Made by a program: the position numbers and the translations under genes. Of a stretch of DNA of 64,000 bases, positions 50,307 through 58,875 are shown piece by piece. Each line of letters begins with the position of its first letter. The first letter of the stretch is position 1. The notes under the pieces were generated by a model. It did not search any database. It worked only from the letters and a program-made list of their open reading frames with translations, and was not told the origin of the DNA. This stretch comes from DATDEW01 sp046590205 (GTDB lineage: Bacteria; Bacteroidota; Ignavibacteria; Palsa-1295): NCBI GenBank assembly GCA_046590205.1, contig JBKJTT010000037.1, positions 6,016 to 70,015 of the forward strand, read 5' to 3'.

Positions 50307-51530
50307 TTACTGTACCTTTACAAATCCTTTAGAAATCACGGTCCCATCCTCGAACGTAATATATGCATTGTACCTTCCAGATGTTAGCGAACCAATCGGG
50401 ATAATGAAATGATCCGATTGATCTATAAACTTGGTGTTTAGTATAGATCCCTTCGAGTCTATTATTTCAGACTTCTTTATCCTTTTGTCGTTATGTAACA
50501 AAACTAATAGATGATCAGATGCAGGGTTCGGGCTAATAGTAATAGACTCATTCTCAGCATGTTTTCGGATATGCTTTGATCCTAAAATTGTCACTGGTAT
50601 AAACTCTTCACCACCTATTGTGTGTGTGTTCATATTAACATACTTGATACACACTGAGTCTTTTAGAGTAACTTTGGGTTCAAGCAATACATCGTAGCGT
50701 TCGCCAGGGGAAATAAACACAGAATCGGTTCGAAGTTGATTCGGCAGTGGTCTTCCATCGGAAGCAATAACAGTCGCACCAAGTGCCGCAGGAAAAATAA
50801 TCACATTATCATAAAAACCGATATTGCCTATGCGAATAAGAATTTTTTCTGAAGCAGTAGCATGTATTGATTGCATACTGTCTTCAGAAATTTGTTGGCG
50901 AGAGCGTCCATTCAAAAGAAAATATTCAGGACGATACAAGGGCAGATGCACTGTATCAACATTCGGGTCATGCTTAGGAACAGTGTCATGCCATGACTTA
51001 TCTAACTCCGATGTAAGCCATTCGTATTCTTTGTCAAAAGCGGGACCATCAGTCCAAGCAGTGTTTCGTCCGTCTTTTGCGCGAACAACAACAAGCCCGT
51101 ACATCCCCATTTGAACATGAACAACATCTGCCGCATGACAATGATAGAGGAATGTACCCGCATGGTCAGCAATAAATGTATATATCGTATCTTGTGCATG
51201 CTCGAGCCAAAACGAAGTTGCAGGATCACCGTCATTACGGGTATCTACGTCAAGTCCGTGTAAATGAATAGTATGATGATCGCCTTGAGATATACTTTTC
51301 GCATTAATAATTACGGTATCTCCTTCATTAGCATAGATTGTTTCTGCCGGAAGAGTAGGTTCAGCAGAGAGTGTTCTCGCAAATCCGAATATCTTTGTCA
51401 CTTTTCCATCCCAAAGCGTAATGGTGCCAGTGTTGCTTCGTAAAATAATGGTATAGCGTCGTGTGACTCCTGCGCAGATAGATACGGTGCAAAGGACAAT
51501 GAGAAGCAATGTTGCTAACCGAATTCTCAT
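50307..51530 (-). CDS. Two-domain cupredoxin oxidase part with T9SS tail
   Basis: A 407-residue exported protein. The first cupredoxin domain has HTIHLHGLDVDTRND and GTFLYHCHAADVVHVQMGMY, giving a type 1 copper site (Cys, His, Met) plus the HxH and HCH pairs of a trinuclear site. The second domain (RPEYFLLNGRSRQQ and later) has no copper His pair. A T9SS sorting domain ends the chain (ISPNPASDHLLVLL, NAYITFEDG). Alone it lacks ligands for a full oxidase; the missing HxH pairs occur in the protein at 51527, whose gene overlaps by four bases. Probably the two work together. Confidence 0.82.
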   Translation of the reverse strand: MRIRLATLLLIVLCTVSICAGVTRRYTIILRSNTGTITLWDGKVTKIFGFARTLSAEPTLPAETIYANEGDTVIINAKSISQGDHHTIHLHGLDVDTRNDGDPATSFWLEHAQDTIYTFIADHAGTFLYHCHAADVVHVQMGMYGLVVVRAKDGRNTAWTDGPAFDKEYEWLTSELDKSWHDTVPKHDPNVDTVHLPLYRPEYFLLNGRSRQQISEDSMQSIHATASEKILIRIGNIGFYDNVIIFPAALGATVIASDGRPLPNQLRTDSVFISPGERYDVLLEPKVTLKDSVCIKYVNMNTHTIGGEEFIPVTILGSKHIRKHAENESITISPNPASDHLLVLLHNDKRIKKSEIIDSKGSILNTKFIDQSDHFIIPIGSLTSGRYNAYITFEDGTVISKGFVKVQ

Positions 51531-52405
51531 TGTATCGTCATAATAGTAAACATTCCGTTCGGGTGAGTACCTCCACCTGAAACTGCGACAAGGTTATGGT
51601 CATGGACGCTGTATCTTCCTACTTTATCCGGTATGAGCACCAAAAGTAGCGCATCCATCGGCGACATTGGGAATGTATCTTTTGATGTACCTACTTGAAT
51701 CCGAGTTGTTGAACTTTGTATGGCAGTACAATGAAACCCATGAAAATGAATAGAGTGGCTCGATTGCCCTGTATTAGCTAAGTATATATATATTGTATCG
51801 GAGACTTGTCCGACTATCGTAGCCGAAGAGTCACTTTGAAGATCTGGGAAGCTCTTACCATTGATGGTAAAGTAATCAGGTTCATAAAATCGCCAATCAA
51901 CCTCATTCCCACTTGAAAGTATAGTAGAAAATGTTGTACTATGCTCCTTAATGTTCCAATAATACTTTTTCACCGGCTGTTTACTCTCGACACATATCAT
52001 TCCCCCCAAACCGAGATACCGATTCGAAGGATAGTCCGTACTATCATAATAAATGTAGGTACCTCTCTTCTCGAAATAATATATTCGCGTAAGAGAATCT
52101 CCGGCTAGTATTGAAAATCCGCCTCGCCCTTTTACATAAAATCCATGAGCCGTCGTATCTCGATTAACAACTGTTATCTCAAGAGAATCGCCATCCGCAA
52201 TAGATACGACAGTATTCGTTGAATTAAATACGGGAGTAGTATTATATGCTAGCGAAGGGAATGTGGTTTTTTTGACCGTCGTAAACTCACCCCTGTTAAT
52301 ATAGAGAGTCTTCTGTTTCACAACGGCGTATGACACCCTAAATGAACAGAGTAATACTGCCATAACGAGGATACACCTATATAATAACAATATCTTGCCT
52401 GACAT
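51527..52405 (-). CDS. Cupredoxin-domain protein, partner of the 50307 oxidase part
   Basis: A 292-residue exported protein with a signal peptide (about 1-27). The first domain is cupredoxin-like without ligands (GFYVKGRGGFSILAGDS, RGTYIYYDSTDY). The linker EPDYFTINGKSFPD is typical of multicopper oxidases. The second domain holds HSIHFHGFHC and RYSVHDHNLVAV, that is HxH pairs of a trinuclear site, but Asp replaces the type 1 Cys. No sorting tail. The start follows the upstream stop directly; the end overlaps the next gene (ATGA). It looks like the first half of a split multicopper oxidase. Confidence 0.78.
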   Translation of the reverse strand: MSGKILLLYRCILVMAVLLCSFRVSYAVVKQKTLYINRGEFTTVKKTTFPSLAYNTTPVFNSTNTVVSIADGDSLEITVVNRDTTAHGFYVKGRGGFSILAGDSLTRIYYFEKRGTYIYYDSTDYPSNRYLGLGGMICVESKQPVKKYYWNIKEHSTTFSTILSSGNEVDWRFYEPDYFTINGKSFPDLQSDSSATIVGQVSDTIYIYLANTGQSSHSIHFHGFHCTAIQSSTTRIQVGTSKDTFPMSPMDALLLVLIPDKVGRYSVHDHNLVAVSGGGTHPNGMFTIMTIQ

Positions 52406-53116
52406 TTATCTGGATACTTCGACTTTTCTCATTGCATGGCGACCGTTACCAGTAACAATACTCACAAAATACATACCATCACTTAGTCCAGCAATGTCAA
52501 TTTGTTGTGAAGTAGTACGATTTCCGGACTGCCTCAAGACTAAGGAACCCGAAACTGCAAAGATCTCAATAGACTCAATAGGGGAACTCTCCGATTTGCA
52601 GGTGAGTACAGTAGAAACGACAGACGGATATACTTGGACAAGTAATGTAGGTTTGAGGTCATCACTGACGTTGCTTGTTGCAGGGTTAATAAACCATGTT
52701 AACGTATCACCTGTATTAGGTGAATCCGTTCGATACATATATATCTTCACTGTCGAAGGTTTTGCAGAAGCGTACGGTGTTATATTCATCGCCATGAATC
52801 CTTGCTTACCCGGCATTAGAGAATCCATCATGCCTCCTTCAGAAGGAAGTCCGGCATAACAATGTCCGTAATCACAAACAGAATAGTCCCATTCACCGCT
52901 AAAGCCATTGTGAACAGGTTTCCATGCCAAGCTCAATGGCTTATCTGTTATATTTACAAAATAAAAATCAAATGCTGACAACTCATCTGGTGGCGCAGTA
53001 CCAACCAGCACTTTCGATTCGGGTTCGAGAGTATATCCCTGTGCATTTGTCATCTGCGGACCGACAAGCAGTATAAACAGTCCGATTGCTATTCCAAGAG
53101 TGTGTGATTGTTTCAT
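52406..53116 (-). CDS. T9SS-sorted protein with Cys/His motif
   Basis: A 236-residue protein with a signal peptide (about 1-25), an immunoglobulin-like middle (FDFYFVNITDKPLSLAWKPV, HNGFSGEWDYSVCDYGHCYA) and a type A T9SS tail (SIEIFAVSGSLVLRQSG, LSDGMYFVSIVTGNG). The CDYGHCY and GGMMDSLMPGKQGFMAM stretch could bind copper through Cys, His and Met, but similar wording also occurs as a plain disulfide in other Bacteroidota surface proteins. It lies in the copper operon, directly before the cupredoxin gene. Confidence 0.75.
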   Translation of the reverse strand: MKQSHTLGIAIGLFILLVGPQMTNAQGYTLEPESKVLVGTAPPDELSAFDFYFVNITDKPLSLAWKPVHNGFSGEWDYSVCDYGHCYAGLPSEGGMMDSLMPGKQGFMAMNITPYASAKPSTVKIYMYRTDSPNTGDTLTWFINPATSNVSDDLKPTLLVQVYPSVVSTVLTCKSESSPIESIEIFAVSGSLVLRQSGNRTTSQQIDIAGLSDGMYFVSIVTGNGRHAMRKVEVSR

Positions 53117-53161
53117 GATTGTAATACAAGAAATAGTAAATGTAAAAAACTTAAGCGGCTA

Positions 53162-53983
53162 TCAGTAGAATACCCGTTCAAACTTAATATAAACCGCATT
53201 TGCCGAGCGGTGCGGAGCATTCGAGTACAATGTTGTCTTGAAAGCAAGATCAATACGTGCTATCGAGTTGAGTATTACTTGAGGACCAACCGAGAGGACA
53301 ACTTCATTTGCAGTCCCCGGTGTCGCCATATCATGCTCAACAACATTATAACTCCCGTATTTTCCCAATAATTCAGCATATATGTTGAAGTTTGGGTCTG
53401 AATAACTTACATATTCAGTAGGGTAAACGAGATACCCCGCTGATAATGAATAGTTGTAGTTCGTTATGTTACGATATGCAACATGTTCCTCATTTGAGAT
53501 GTCGGGTATCCCTGCCACTGCGCCGAGAGTTACAGATACCGCAAGATGATCTATCAGAAGCGTTGATATTATCCCTCCGCCATACCCCGGCGATGCCCCG
53601 TCAAGTCCGACAAGAGGCGATACCCCTTTTTGCGAACCGAAGAGTGCCTTCGCATAGAGTGCCGAGCGGAAATGATACTTGAAATCATCATCCGTAAAGA
53701 ATCGGTACTTTGCATACATACCTGCATTCTCAAATGCGTACGTTCCCAAATGATCAGACGCATATAGCTCGCCATGAAGCATGATCTCTTTTGATAGACC
53801 ATACATCACTTCAAACTGCAACCGCGTTCTTACAACATCATCCATAAATGAACCCTCAACAGCTGCTCGCACACCAACCGAACCTTTAGGCATATTGCTT
53901 GCTGGTTCAGTGGCAATAAAGAGCTCCTGCGAATATGTATGACTACTAATCACAAGAAATAGTACGATAAGTACATACCTCAT
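53162..53983 (-). CDS. Outer-membrane beta-barrel protein
   Basis: A 273-residue exported protein with signal peptide RYVLIVLFLVISSHTYSQ. Alternating strands and a C-terminal aromatic end (YIKFERVFY) mark an outer-membrane barrel recognised by BAM. Phrases such as RTRLQFEVMYGLSKEIMLHG and MYAKYRFFTDDDFKYHFRSA resemble putative transporter barrels found with heavy-metal genes. Its start overlaps the stop of the exported HMA gene (ATGA). It may let copper or a copper carrier cross the outer membrane; that role is inferred from context. Confidence 0.75.
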   Translation of the reverse strand: MRYVLIVLFLVISSHTYSQELFIATEPASNMPKGSVGVRAAVEGSFMDDVVRTRLQFEVMYGLSKEIMLHGELYASDHLGTYAFENAGMYAKYRFFTDDDFKYHFRSALYAKALFGSQKGVSPLVGLDGASPGYGGGIISTLLIDHLAVSVTLGAVAGIPDISNEEHVAYRNITNYNYSLSAGYLVYPTEYVSYSDPNFNIYAELLGKYGSYNVVEHDMATPGTANEVVLSVGPQVILNSIARIDLAFKTTLYSNAPHRSANAVYIKFERVFY

Positions 53984-54519
53984 GTACGTATTGTTACGTG
54001 ATAAAGATGTCCTTCGGTTTTACAGCAGCTCGACGCTATTCCTTTTGTATAGCACTCGAACTTCGTCTTTTTAGCAAGTTCGCCAAACTCACGTTTATTG
54101 ACAAATTGTTTGTCAACAAAACGGAGATTGACGGGACCAGAAAGGATTTGTTCTTTCGTGCCGATAAAGTGATAGGTATTCCCTGCATATACAAAATGAA
54201 AATCTTTCCCAACAGAAGTATTCTCAAAATTGAAAGTAGTCTCTAATGAGCGGACAGAAAAACCTGCGTCTTCTATCATTTCACGAAGCTCATCTATTTG
54301 TACAGTCGAGTTCTTTTTGAAGTTGATCGTTGCTATGAGCTTATTAAGATCGATTGTAACGTTCTCAATAAAATCAAGCTGCTTAAGAGATTCTTCAACC
54401 CCTTTCGCACACATCGAGCATGTCAAGCCATCAACCCCAACGGTTGCAGAGACGAACTCTGCACGAGCAGTCAGTGATGCAAATACAAGCATCACTACGG
54501 TAATAATCTTTTTTGTCAT
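53980..54519 (-). CDS. Exported heavy-metal-associated (HMA) protein
   Basis: A 179-residue protein: signal peptide KKIITVVMLVFASLTARA, then an HMA domain with the metal site GLTCSMC (C34, C37) and the following KGVEESLKQLDFIENVTIDL. The C-terminal half holds CYTKGIASSCCKTEGHLYHV, with three more Cys and a His near the end. Cytoplasmic HMA chaperones are common; an exported one is less so. ATG 54519 follows GAAAGGAAA and is preferred over an upstream in-frame start. Probably carries copper in the periplasm to the oxidases or barrel. Confidence 0.82.
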   Translation of the reverse strand: MTKKIITVVMLVFASLTARAEFVSATVGVDGLTCSMCAKGVEESLKQLDFIENVTIDLNKLIATINFKKNSTVQIDELREMIEDAGFSVRSLETTFNFENTSVGKDFHFVYAGNTYHFIGTKEQILSGPVNLRFVDKQFVNKREFGELAKKTKFECYTKGIASSCCKTEGHLYHVTIRT

Positions 54520-54539
54520 TGTTATTTCCTTTCTTACAA

Positions 54540-54563
54540 CCCCCTCCACCAAAGCGGAGGGGG
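54540..54563. repeat. CCCCCTCC hairpin, same family as the cluster near 18.74 kb
   Basis: Eight-base arms CCCCCTCC and complement around an 8-base loop. It lies just after the Cys-rich peptide gene on the minus strand, so it may act as its terminator or attenuator before the HMA gene. Confidence 0.55.
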
Positions 54564-54581
54564 TGGAATTATGTTATCTAT

Positions 54582-54773
54582 TTACTTCGAGCAAGTACTA
54601 CCTTCGCTACAGCATGCGCCGTTCGGGCAGTTGCAGTTATCACCGCAGCATGATGCGCAGTCCTTGCAGCAACATGCATCTGTTTTTGTGGTAGCGGTTG
54701 TGTTCGATGCGAAGAATAAGCCGGCTGCGCCAAGCATAAGTGCTGCTGCAGCGATCATAAGATTCTTTTTCAT
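54582..54773 (-). CDS. Exported Cys-rich metallothionein-like peptide
   Basis: A 63-residue protein: a signal peptide or N-terminal helix (KKNLMIAAAALMLGAAGLFF) followed by a tail with 11 Cys in 31 residues (ACCCKDCASCCGDNCNCP, then NGACCSEGSTCSK). CC and CxxC clusters without aromatic residues are the hallmark of metallothionein-like metal binders. As a first- or second-transcribed gene of the copper run it probably traps Cu(I) outside the cytoplasm. No named family is recognised. Confidence 0.75.
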   Translation of the reverse strand: MKKNLMIAAAALMLGAAGLFFASNTTATTKTDACCCKDCASCCGDNCNCPNGACCSEGSTCSK

Positions 54774-54913
54774 TGTCGTATTTCTAAAAGTTCTAAAAAA
54801 TGGTTTTGTTTTGTACGGCTTCGTATATCATATCTCTCCACTCATCCCGAGCAAAGACATACGCCATTACCAAGTGCCGTACGCACTCATCATGTAGGTT
54901 TAGGAAATACGAC

Positions 54914-55306
54914 TTACAACCGGAAAACTTGGTTGCTTAGGTAGATCGGGGGTCCCGAATCAGTGAGGATAGTTGTCGCTGCTTGATGTGCTATACTTCT
55001 ATATATAGTAGTTGGCACATCTATAGGGAGAATAACAGCAAGTAAGACGACCGAAGCAGTGTTCGGCTCGACTAACAATTTTATTTGGGGTGACGCATTG
55101 GAGTTACAGATGTTCTGCGTACAGATGGGGCAGGTGGTTTCCGTATCGGCGCTGCAATGAGATGTCTTCGTTTCCGGCTTTTCGCAGCAATCAGGGACAT
55201 TCTGTTTTGCTTCTGTCATTTGGCAGAAAGCCATCGGCGCAGCCGACACCACTCCTGTAAAGAGAAGCGTAAAAACAAGCAGAATATGTGTGACTTTGCG
55301 TACCAC
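54914..55306 (-). CDS. Exported Cys-rich hypothetical protein
   Basis: A 130-residue protein with a signal peptide (KVTHILLVFTLLFTGVVSAAP) and a Cys-rich segment of about 50 residues (FCQMTEAKQNVPDCCEKPET, HCSADTETTCPICTQNIC). A second hydrophobic stretch (SVVLLAVILPIDVP) lies near residue 90. Small proteins of this style occur before copper genes in Bacteroidota, which fits its place at the head of the leftward run. The GTG start at 55306 lies close to a TACTTTG promoter-like site, so the leader may be absent. Likely metal-responsive; function unknown. Confidence 0.6.
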   Translation of the reverse strand: MVRKVTHILLVFTLLFTGVVSAAPMAFCQMTEAKQNVPDCCEKPETKTSHCSADTETTCPICTQNICNSNASPQIKLLVEPNTASVVLLAVILPIDVPTTIYRSIAHQAATTILTDSGPPIYLSNQVFRL

Positions 55307-55562
55307 TACAAAGTACTACGGTTTATTACGAGGAATTGTTCCGGGATTACCTGATAGTCTCCATTTATAACGCTGCTTATTCATCATGCCATTAGCATTT
55401 ATGTGTAGTTAAAGAGTACTACTTTGTGTGAATTATGCAACAAACTCGTAAGGTTATATAACAGTTTTAGCAATACATATCCGTACATTTGTACCGTAAT
55501 AACTCTGTTATTCTCCTTTTGGGACTTTTATTAGGTGTACCATGTAAGGTGGTCAAAAAAAA
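55307..55562. promoter_or_regulatory. Divergent control region of the copper run and the DUF305 gene
   Basis: Two similar promoter-like sites face opposite ways: on the minus strand TAGTACTTTGTAGTG at about 55307-55321, and on the plus strand GTACTACTTTGTGTG at about 55416-55430. They share ACAAAGTA and its complement, which may be a common operator. No reading frame or RNA is seen in the rest. Confidence 0.4.
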
Positions 55563-56243
55563 ATGAAAAACAAAATCATAATCATATCGATGCTATTTCT
55601 CGGAGCATACTCCCTACTCTCATGTAGCAAGTCAAATAACGACACCGCTAGACTTGAAACGGACTCCTCCACCTCACACATGGCACATACAGATCCATTG
55701 CATTCGGGATCAAAGCAGATGGATCATCCGAGTATGCACTCAATGGCTGGTACGATGGCAAAAATGGACAATCTAAAAATGACAGGTGACTATGATCTTG
55801 ACTTCGTCAACATGATGATACTTCACCATCAGGCAGCGATCGACATGAGTGAAGTAGAGGTTGTCAATGGAACAGATGCAAAGGTAAAGACTATGGCGCA
55901 GAATATCATCTCTGCACAAAAAGCCGAAATAAGTCAGATGCAACAGTTTGCAAAAAGCTACAAGATGCCAAAAACAAAATCCAGTATGTCTGAAATGCAC
56001 AATGAGTTTAGTGAGATGATGCGAGAAATGAGGGACTCAATGAAAAACATGCACATGAGCGGCAATGTAGATAAGGATTTTGTAATGATGATGATCCCTC
56101 ACCATGAAACAGCACTTACCATGGCTGAGGCGGAGTTAAAGCATGGTAATCAATCACAAGTCAAAAAGATGGCAAAAAAGATGATCGTCGATCAAACAAA
56201 GGAGATTGCTGAATTCAAGGTATGGCTCTCCACCTTAAAGTAG
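55563..56243 (+). CDS. DUF305 lipoprotein with two His-pair repeats
   Basis: A 226-residue lipoprotein (LFLGAYSLLSC, Cys near residue 21). After a His/Met-rich linker (HMAHTDPLHSGSKQMDHPSM) come two DUF305 units: DLDFVNMMILHHQAAIDMSE and DKDFVMMMIPHHETALTMAE, each ferritin-like in helix pattern with HH and Met residues. Met- and His-rich periplasmic proteins of this type are linked to copper binding. It is transcribed divergently from the copper run, from the same control region. Confidence 0.88.
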   Translation: MKNKIIIISMLFLGAYSLLSCSKSNNDTARLETDSSTSHMAHTDPLHSGSKQMDHPSMHSMAGTMAKMDNLKMTGDYDLDFVNMMILHHQAAIDMSEVEVVNGTDAKVKTMAQNIISAQKAEISQMQQFAKSYKMPKTKSSMSEMHNEFSEMMREMRDSMKNMHMSGNVDKDFVMMMIPHHETALTMAEAELKHGNQSQVKKMAKKMIVDQTKEIAEFKVWLSTLK

Positions 56244-56327
56244 CAATCGATTACAAAAGACGTAATATTAGGTAAAGTTTATATGAGATAGATGACACGG
56301 AAGTGCTCTTTAGTGTCAAATGTAAAC

Positions 56328-57332
56328 CTACATCTTGATAAACCGACCAGTTGAGACATTGCCATTTCTATCACGGATAGTAACAAAGTACATCCCACTC
56401 GGCAATTCACTTACTACAATCTCATTTTTCCCTTCTGAAATAGCCAAAGTCCTCAATTCTATGCCATTAACATTGCTAATGACAACTATCCCCCGCTCTT
56501 CTGCTTCGATGATGAGTTTGTCTGTGACGGGGTTGGGGTAGAGGGAATGTAAGGACAAGTTATCATTCCTGACAAATAGTGGAGGTAATTGATTGCCAAA
56601 GGAAGTTTTGAGCGTAACCATGCAATCTTCTGTAACTATAAACATCCAATAATGTCTGTAATCACAACTAGTGCTGTTACATCTCCAAGCATAAGAAAAA
56701 GTAACTATAAAGCCCGTATCTGACTTCTCCGCATGTAACCAATGTTTTTCAGTATAAAATGGTAAAGCCCAACTACAAAATTCAACTCCTTCTAAACTGC
56801 TGATTTTATTTGCCAACGCTATCGCATTGCAATCATCTTTCGTCTTAAAAAATATAACTGCAATGGAATCTTGACCCGGATACTGAACTAAATCGTAGAG
56901 ACTAATACTATATTGCTTGTATAAACTATCGAACACGACATTGCCGGTAGGAAATTGTTTTTGGGCTAAACGTTTACACCAATTATATGTGGTATCTACA
57001 TTCATGTAAAATTCGTGTAGAGCTACTGATTGAGACTGATGAACTGAATCAGTATAATGAGCGACCTCTGCTCCAAAAAAAGGAAGGGCATTCTTAACTG
57101 CCAAGATTGCACCCAACATTAAGTCAGCTCTTTGCATCGGTATATCCAGACTGTCTTTATAAAAAGGATTAATGCGATAGAATGGATCGAAAATAGCTGA
57201 CCAAGCCGCATCCGCCCGATACAACTCCTTCACCGAATCAGGAGCATCACATGAGGATGGGACGGTATGGGCTGATGCGAGTGATGCGAGTGATGCGCAT
57301 ACGCAGAGGAAAAACACACATACTACTTTCAT
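56328..57332 (-). CDS. T9SS-sorted hypothetical protein
   Basis: A 334-residue protein with signal peptide (VVCVFFLCVCASLASLASA). The body (about 25-255) has no recognised fold; it holds paired Cys (CDYRHYW region, KDDCNAIAL) and may be a disulfide-bonded surface domain. The tail is a type A T9SS sorting domain (SLYPNPVTDKLIIEAEE, SGMYFVTIRDRNGN, GRFIKM). The signal region contains a three-fold nucleotide repeat GATGCGAGT that encodes the LASLASA stretch. AT-rich. It closes the copper neighbourhood, but its link to copper is not shown. Confidence 0.78.
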   Translation of the reverse strand: MKVVCVFFLCVCASLASLASAHTVPSSCDAPDSVKELYRADAAWSAIFDPFYRINPFYKDSLDIPMQRADLMLGAILAVKNALPFFGAEVAHYTDSVHQSQSVALHEFYMNVDTTYNWCKRLAQKQFPTGNVVFDSLYKQYSISLYDLVQYPGQDSIAVIFFKTKDDCNAIALANKISSLEGVEFCSWALPFYTEKHWLHAEKSDTGFIVTFSYAWRCNSTSCDYRHYWMFIVTEDCMVTLKTSFGNQLPPLFVRNDNLSLHSLYPNPVTDKLIIEAEERGIVVISNVNGIELRTLAISEGKNEIVVSELPSGMYFVTIRDRNGNVSTGRFIKM

Positions 57333-57645
57333 ACTATTCCCTTTCTACTCTATCACGTTATAGGTAACGAGTATCGTCCCGACAAGATTCGTCGATGCGC
57401 CCAGAATATATCCCGAATTTGATTGCTTGTTTTCATGGCTACACTAACACAAGATTGATAATAATTGTCGTTTCCATGCGTAAATTCGGCACCTTGAAAA
57501 AAAACTGAAAAATATTTTAAAAATGTTTGGAAACCGAAAAATGTTTGCTTATATTGGTACATGCTTTCATAGGCACCTGTTTCAAGCTGAAAGCTCAAAC
57601 ATAGAAGCATAAAGAATACGACATAAGTTATTGAAAGGCAACAAC
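57333..57645. promoter_or_regulatory. Upstream region of lexA with an 11-base direct repeat
   Basis: AAAAATGTTTG occurs at 57519-57529 and again at 57537-57547 (18 bases apart), followed by TATATTGG, a near match to the -7 box. This is a fair place for a LexA self-regulatory site, although no known LexA palindrome is seen. The rest (57333-57510) shows nothing clear. Confidence 0.4.
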
Positions 57646-58335
57646 ATGCAGTTAAAGAGCAACATATTACAGCGCACTGACCTCCCTGACCGGCAGGCGC
57701 AAGTGCTTGATTTCCTTGAGGAATACATCGATGTGGCGGGATATCCGCCTTCGATCCTCGAAATAGCCGATTCGCTCGGGGTCGCCTCGACGTTCGGCAT
57801 CCGTAAACATCTCGAAGCCCTTGAAAAGAAAGGGTTTATCCGCCGAGCCGAGGCAGGCAGCGCGAGGTCGCTCTTGGTGCTTCGCCCTTCGCAGGAGCGC
57901 CGCGGCGTCCGCCGCGCGTCCTCGATCCCCGTCCTTGGTCGGGTAACTGCCGGCGAACCCATCCTTGCCGTCGAGAATATCGAGGGCTGGCTTGCATTCA
58001 AGCCAAATAAGAGCGCCGAAAGCATGTTCGCCCTCCGCGTCGAGGGGCATAGCATGAAAGATAAAGGCATCATGAGCGGAGACTATGTCATTTGCCGTCA
58101 GCAGAACACAGCAGAGAATGGCGAGATAGTCGTTGCGCTCTTGGATGATTCGGCAACGGTCAAGACATTCCGTCGTATGCGCGGCGGGGCGATACAGCTT
58201 GAACCGGCGAACGACAGATTCCGCCCCATCCCAATCGATGAGGACTCGAACTTCCTGATTCTCGGCAAGGTAGCAAGCGTCTTCCGCGCCATTGATGACA
58301 GAAGACCGGGTCTTATCCAGATGAACTACTCGTAA
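57646..58335 (+). CDS. lexA: SOS repressor LexA
   Basis: A 229-residue repressor-protease. The winged helix-turn-helix covers about 1-72 (LPDRQAQVLDFLEEYIDVAG, GVASTFGIRKHLEALEKKGF). The self-cleavage site is A102-G103 in GRVTAGEP; the Ser-Lys dyad is S136 (VEGHSMKD) and K173 (SATVKTF). The ATG 57646 is used; a TTG 15 bases upstream is less likely. The DNA-reading helix differs from the Escherichia type, so the SOS box is probably different. A small gene of unknown role follows 161 bases later. Confidence 0.95.
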   Translation: MQLKSNILQRTDLPDRQAQVLDFLEEYIDVAGYPPSILEIADSLGVASTFGIRKHLEALEKKGFIRRAEAGSARSLLVLRPSQERRGVRRASSIPVLGRVTAGEPILAVENIEGWLAFKPNKSAESMFALRVEGHSMKDKGIMSGDYVICRQQNTAENGEIVVALLDDSATVKTFRRMRGGAIQLEPANDRFRPIPIDEDSNFLILGKVASVFRAIDDRRPGLIQMNYS

Positions 58336-58496
58336 GAGTTTTCACCGGTTTGTGAGTTTTTTGAGTTTGGTGAGTTCGTAAGAATTACACCAACGGGAGA
58401 GATTTGTCCGATAGAGGATGAATAACTATTCATGGTTTTTGACATTAAACGAATTGTAACAGTCAGACATCATATACGTAAAGAAAGGTAATAAAA

Positions 58497-58817
58497 ATGG
58501 AAGTTATGAGAGTTATTTCAACAATAGAGTCCCCCCCACCCGAAGCGCCCCTACGTAAACGCGGTTATGAGAGTATGCAGATCGATAGCGAAATTGCTGC
58601 AGCCCGTGCCCGCAACTCATGGGGACATCAGGAACAGGTCCGTATTGAAGCACTCCGCAGAGAGCTTACGAACTCCTACGACATGAATGCATCAACGTAT
58701 GCAGGTATCGGCTTTCGCCGCGTCCTGCCTGAAGATGTAAGCACAGCCGTCACAACAAACGCCGCGCTCCAAAAACGTTTGGACGGACTTTGCGAACGCC
58801 TACGAGCGAGATACTAA
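58497..58817 (+). CDS. Hypothetical protein downstream of lexA
   Basis: A 106-residue, mostly helical, Arg-rich protein (ARARNSWGHQEQVRIEALRR, ALQKRLDGLCERLRARY). AGAAAGGTAATAAAA precedes the ATG. Near the N-terminus, ESPPPEAPLRKR is encoded by a stretch (58530-58556) that looks like one arm of the GTAGGGGCGC dispersed repeat. No family recognised. A strong terminator follows. It may be SOS-regulated because it is next to lexA, but that is only context. Confidence 0.6.
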   Translation: MEVMRVISTIESPPPEAPLRKRGYESMQIDSEIAAARARNSWGHQEQVRIEALRRELTNSYDMNASTYAGIGFRRVLPEDVSTAVTTNAALQKRLDGLCERLRARY

Positions 58818-58846
58818 CTCGGTAGTTTTTAGTCGTTAGACTTTAT

Positions 58847-58875
58847 AGGGCGGACTTTTAGTCCGCCCTTTTTTC
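58847..58875 (+). terminator. Hairpin terminator after the lexA-linked gene
   Basis: Eight-base arms GGGCGGAC and complement, 5-base loop, followed by TTTTTT. Confidence 0.85.
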
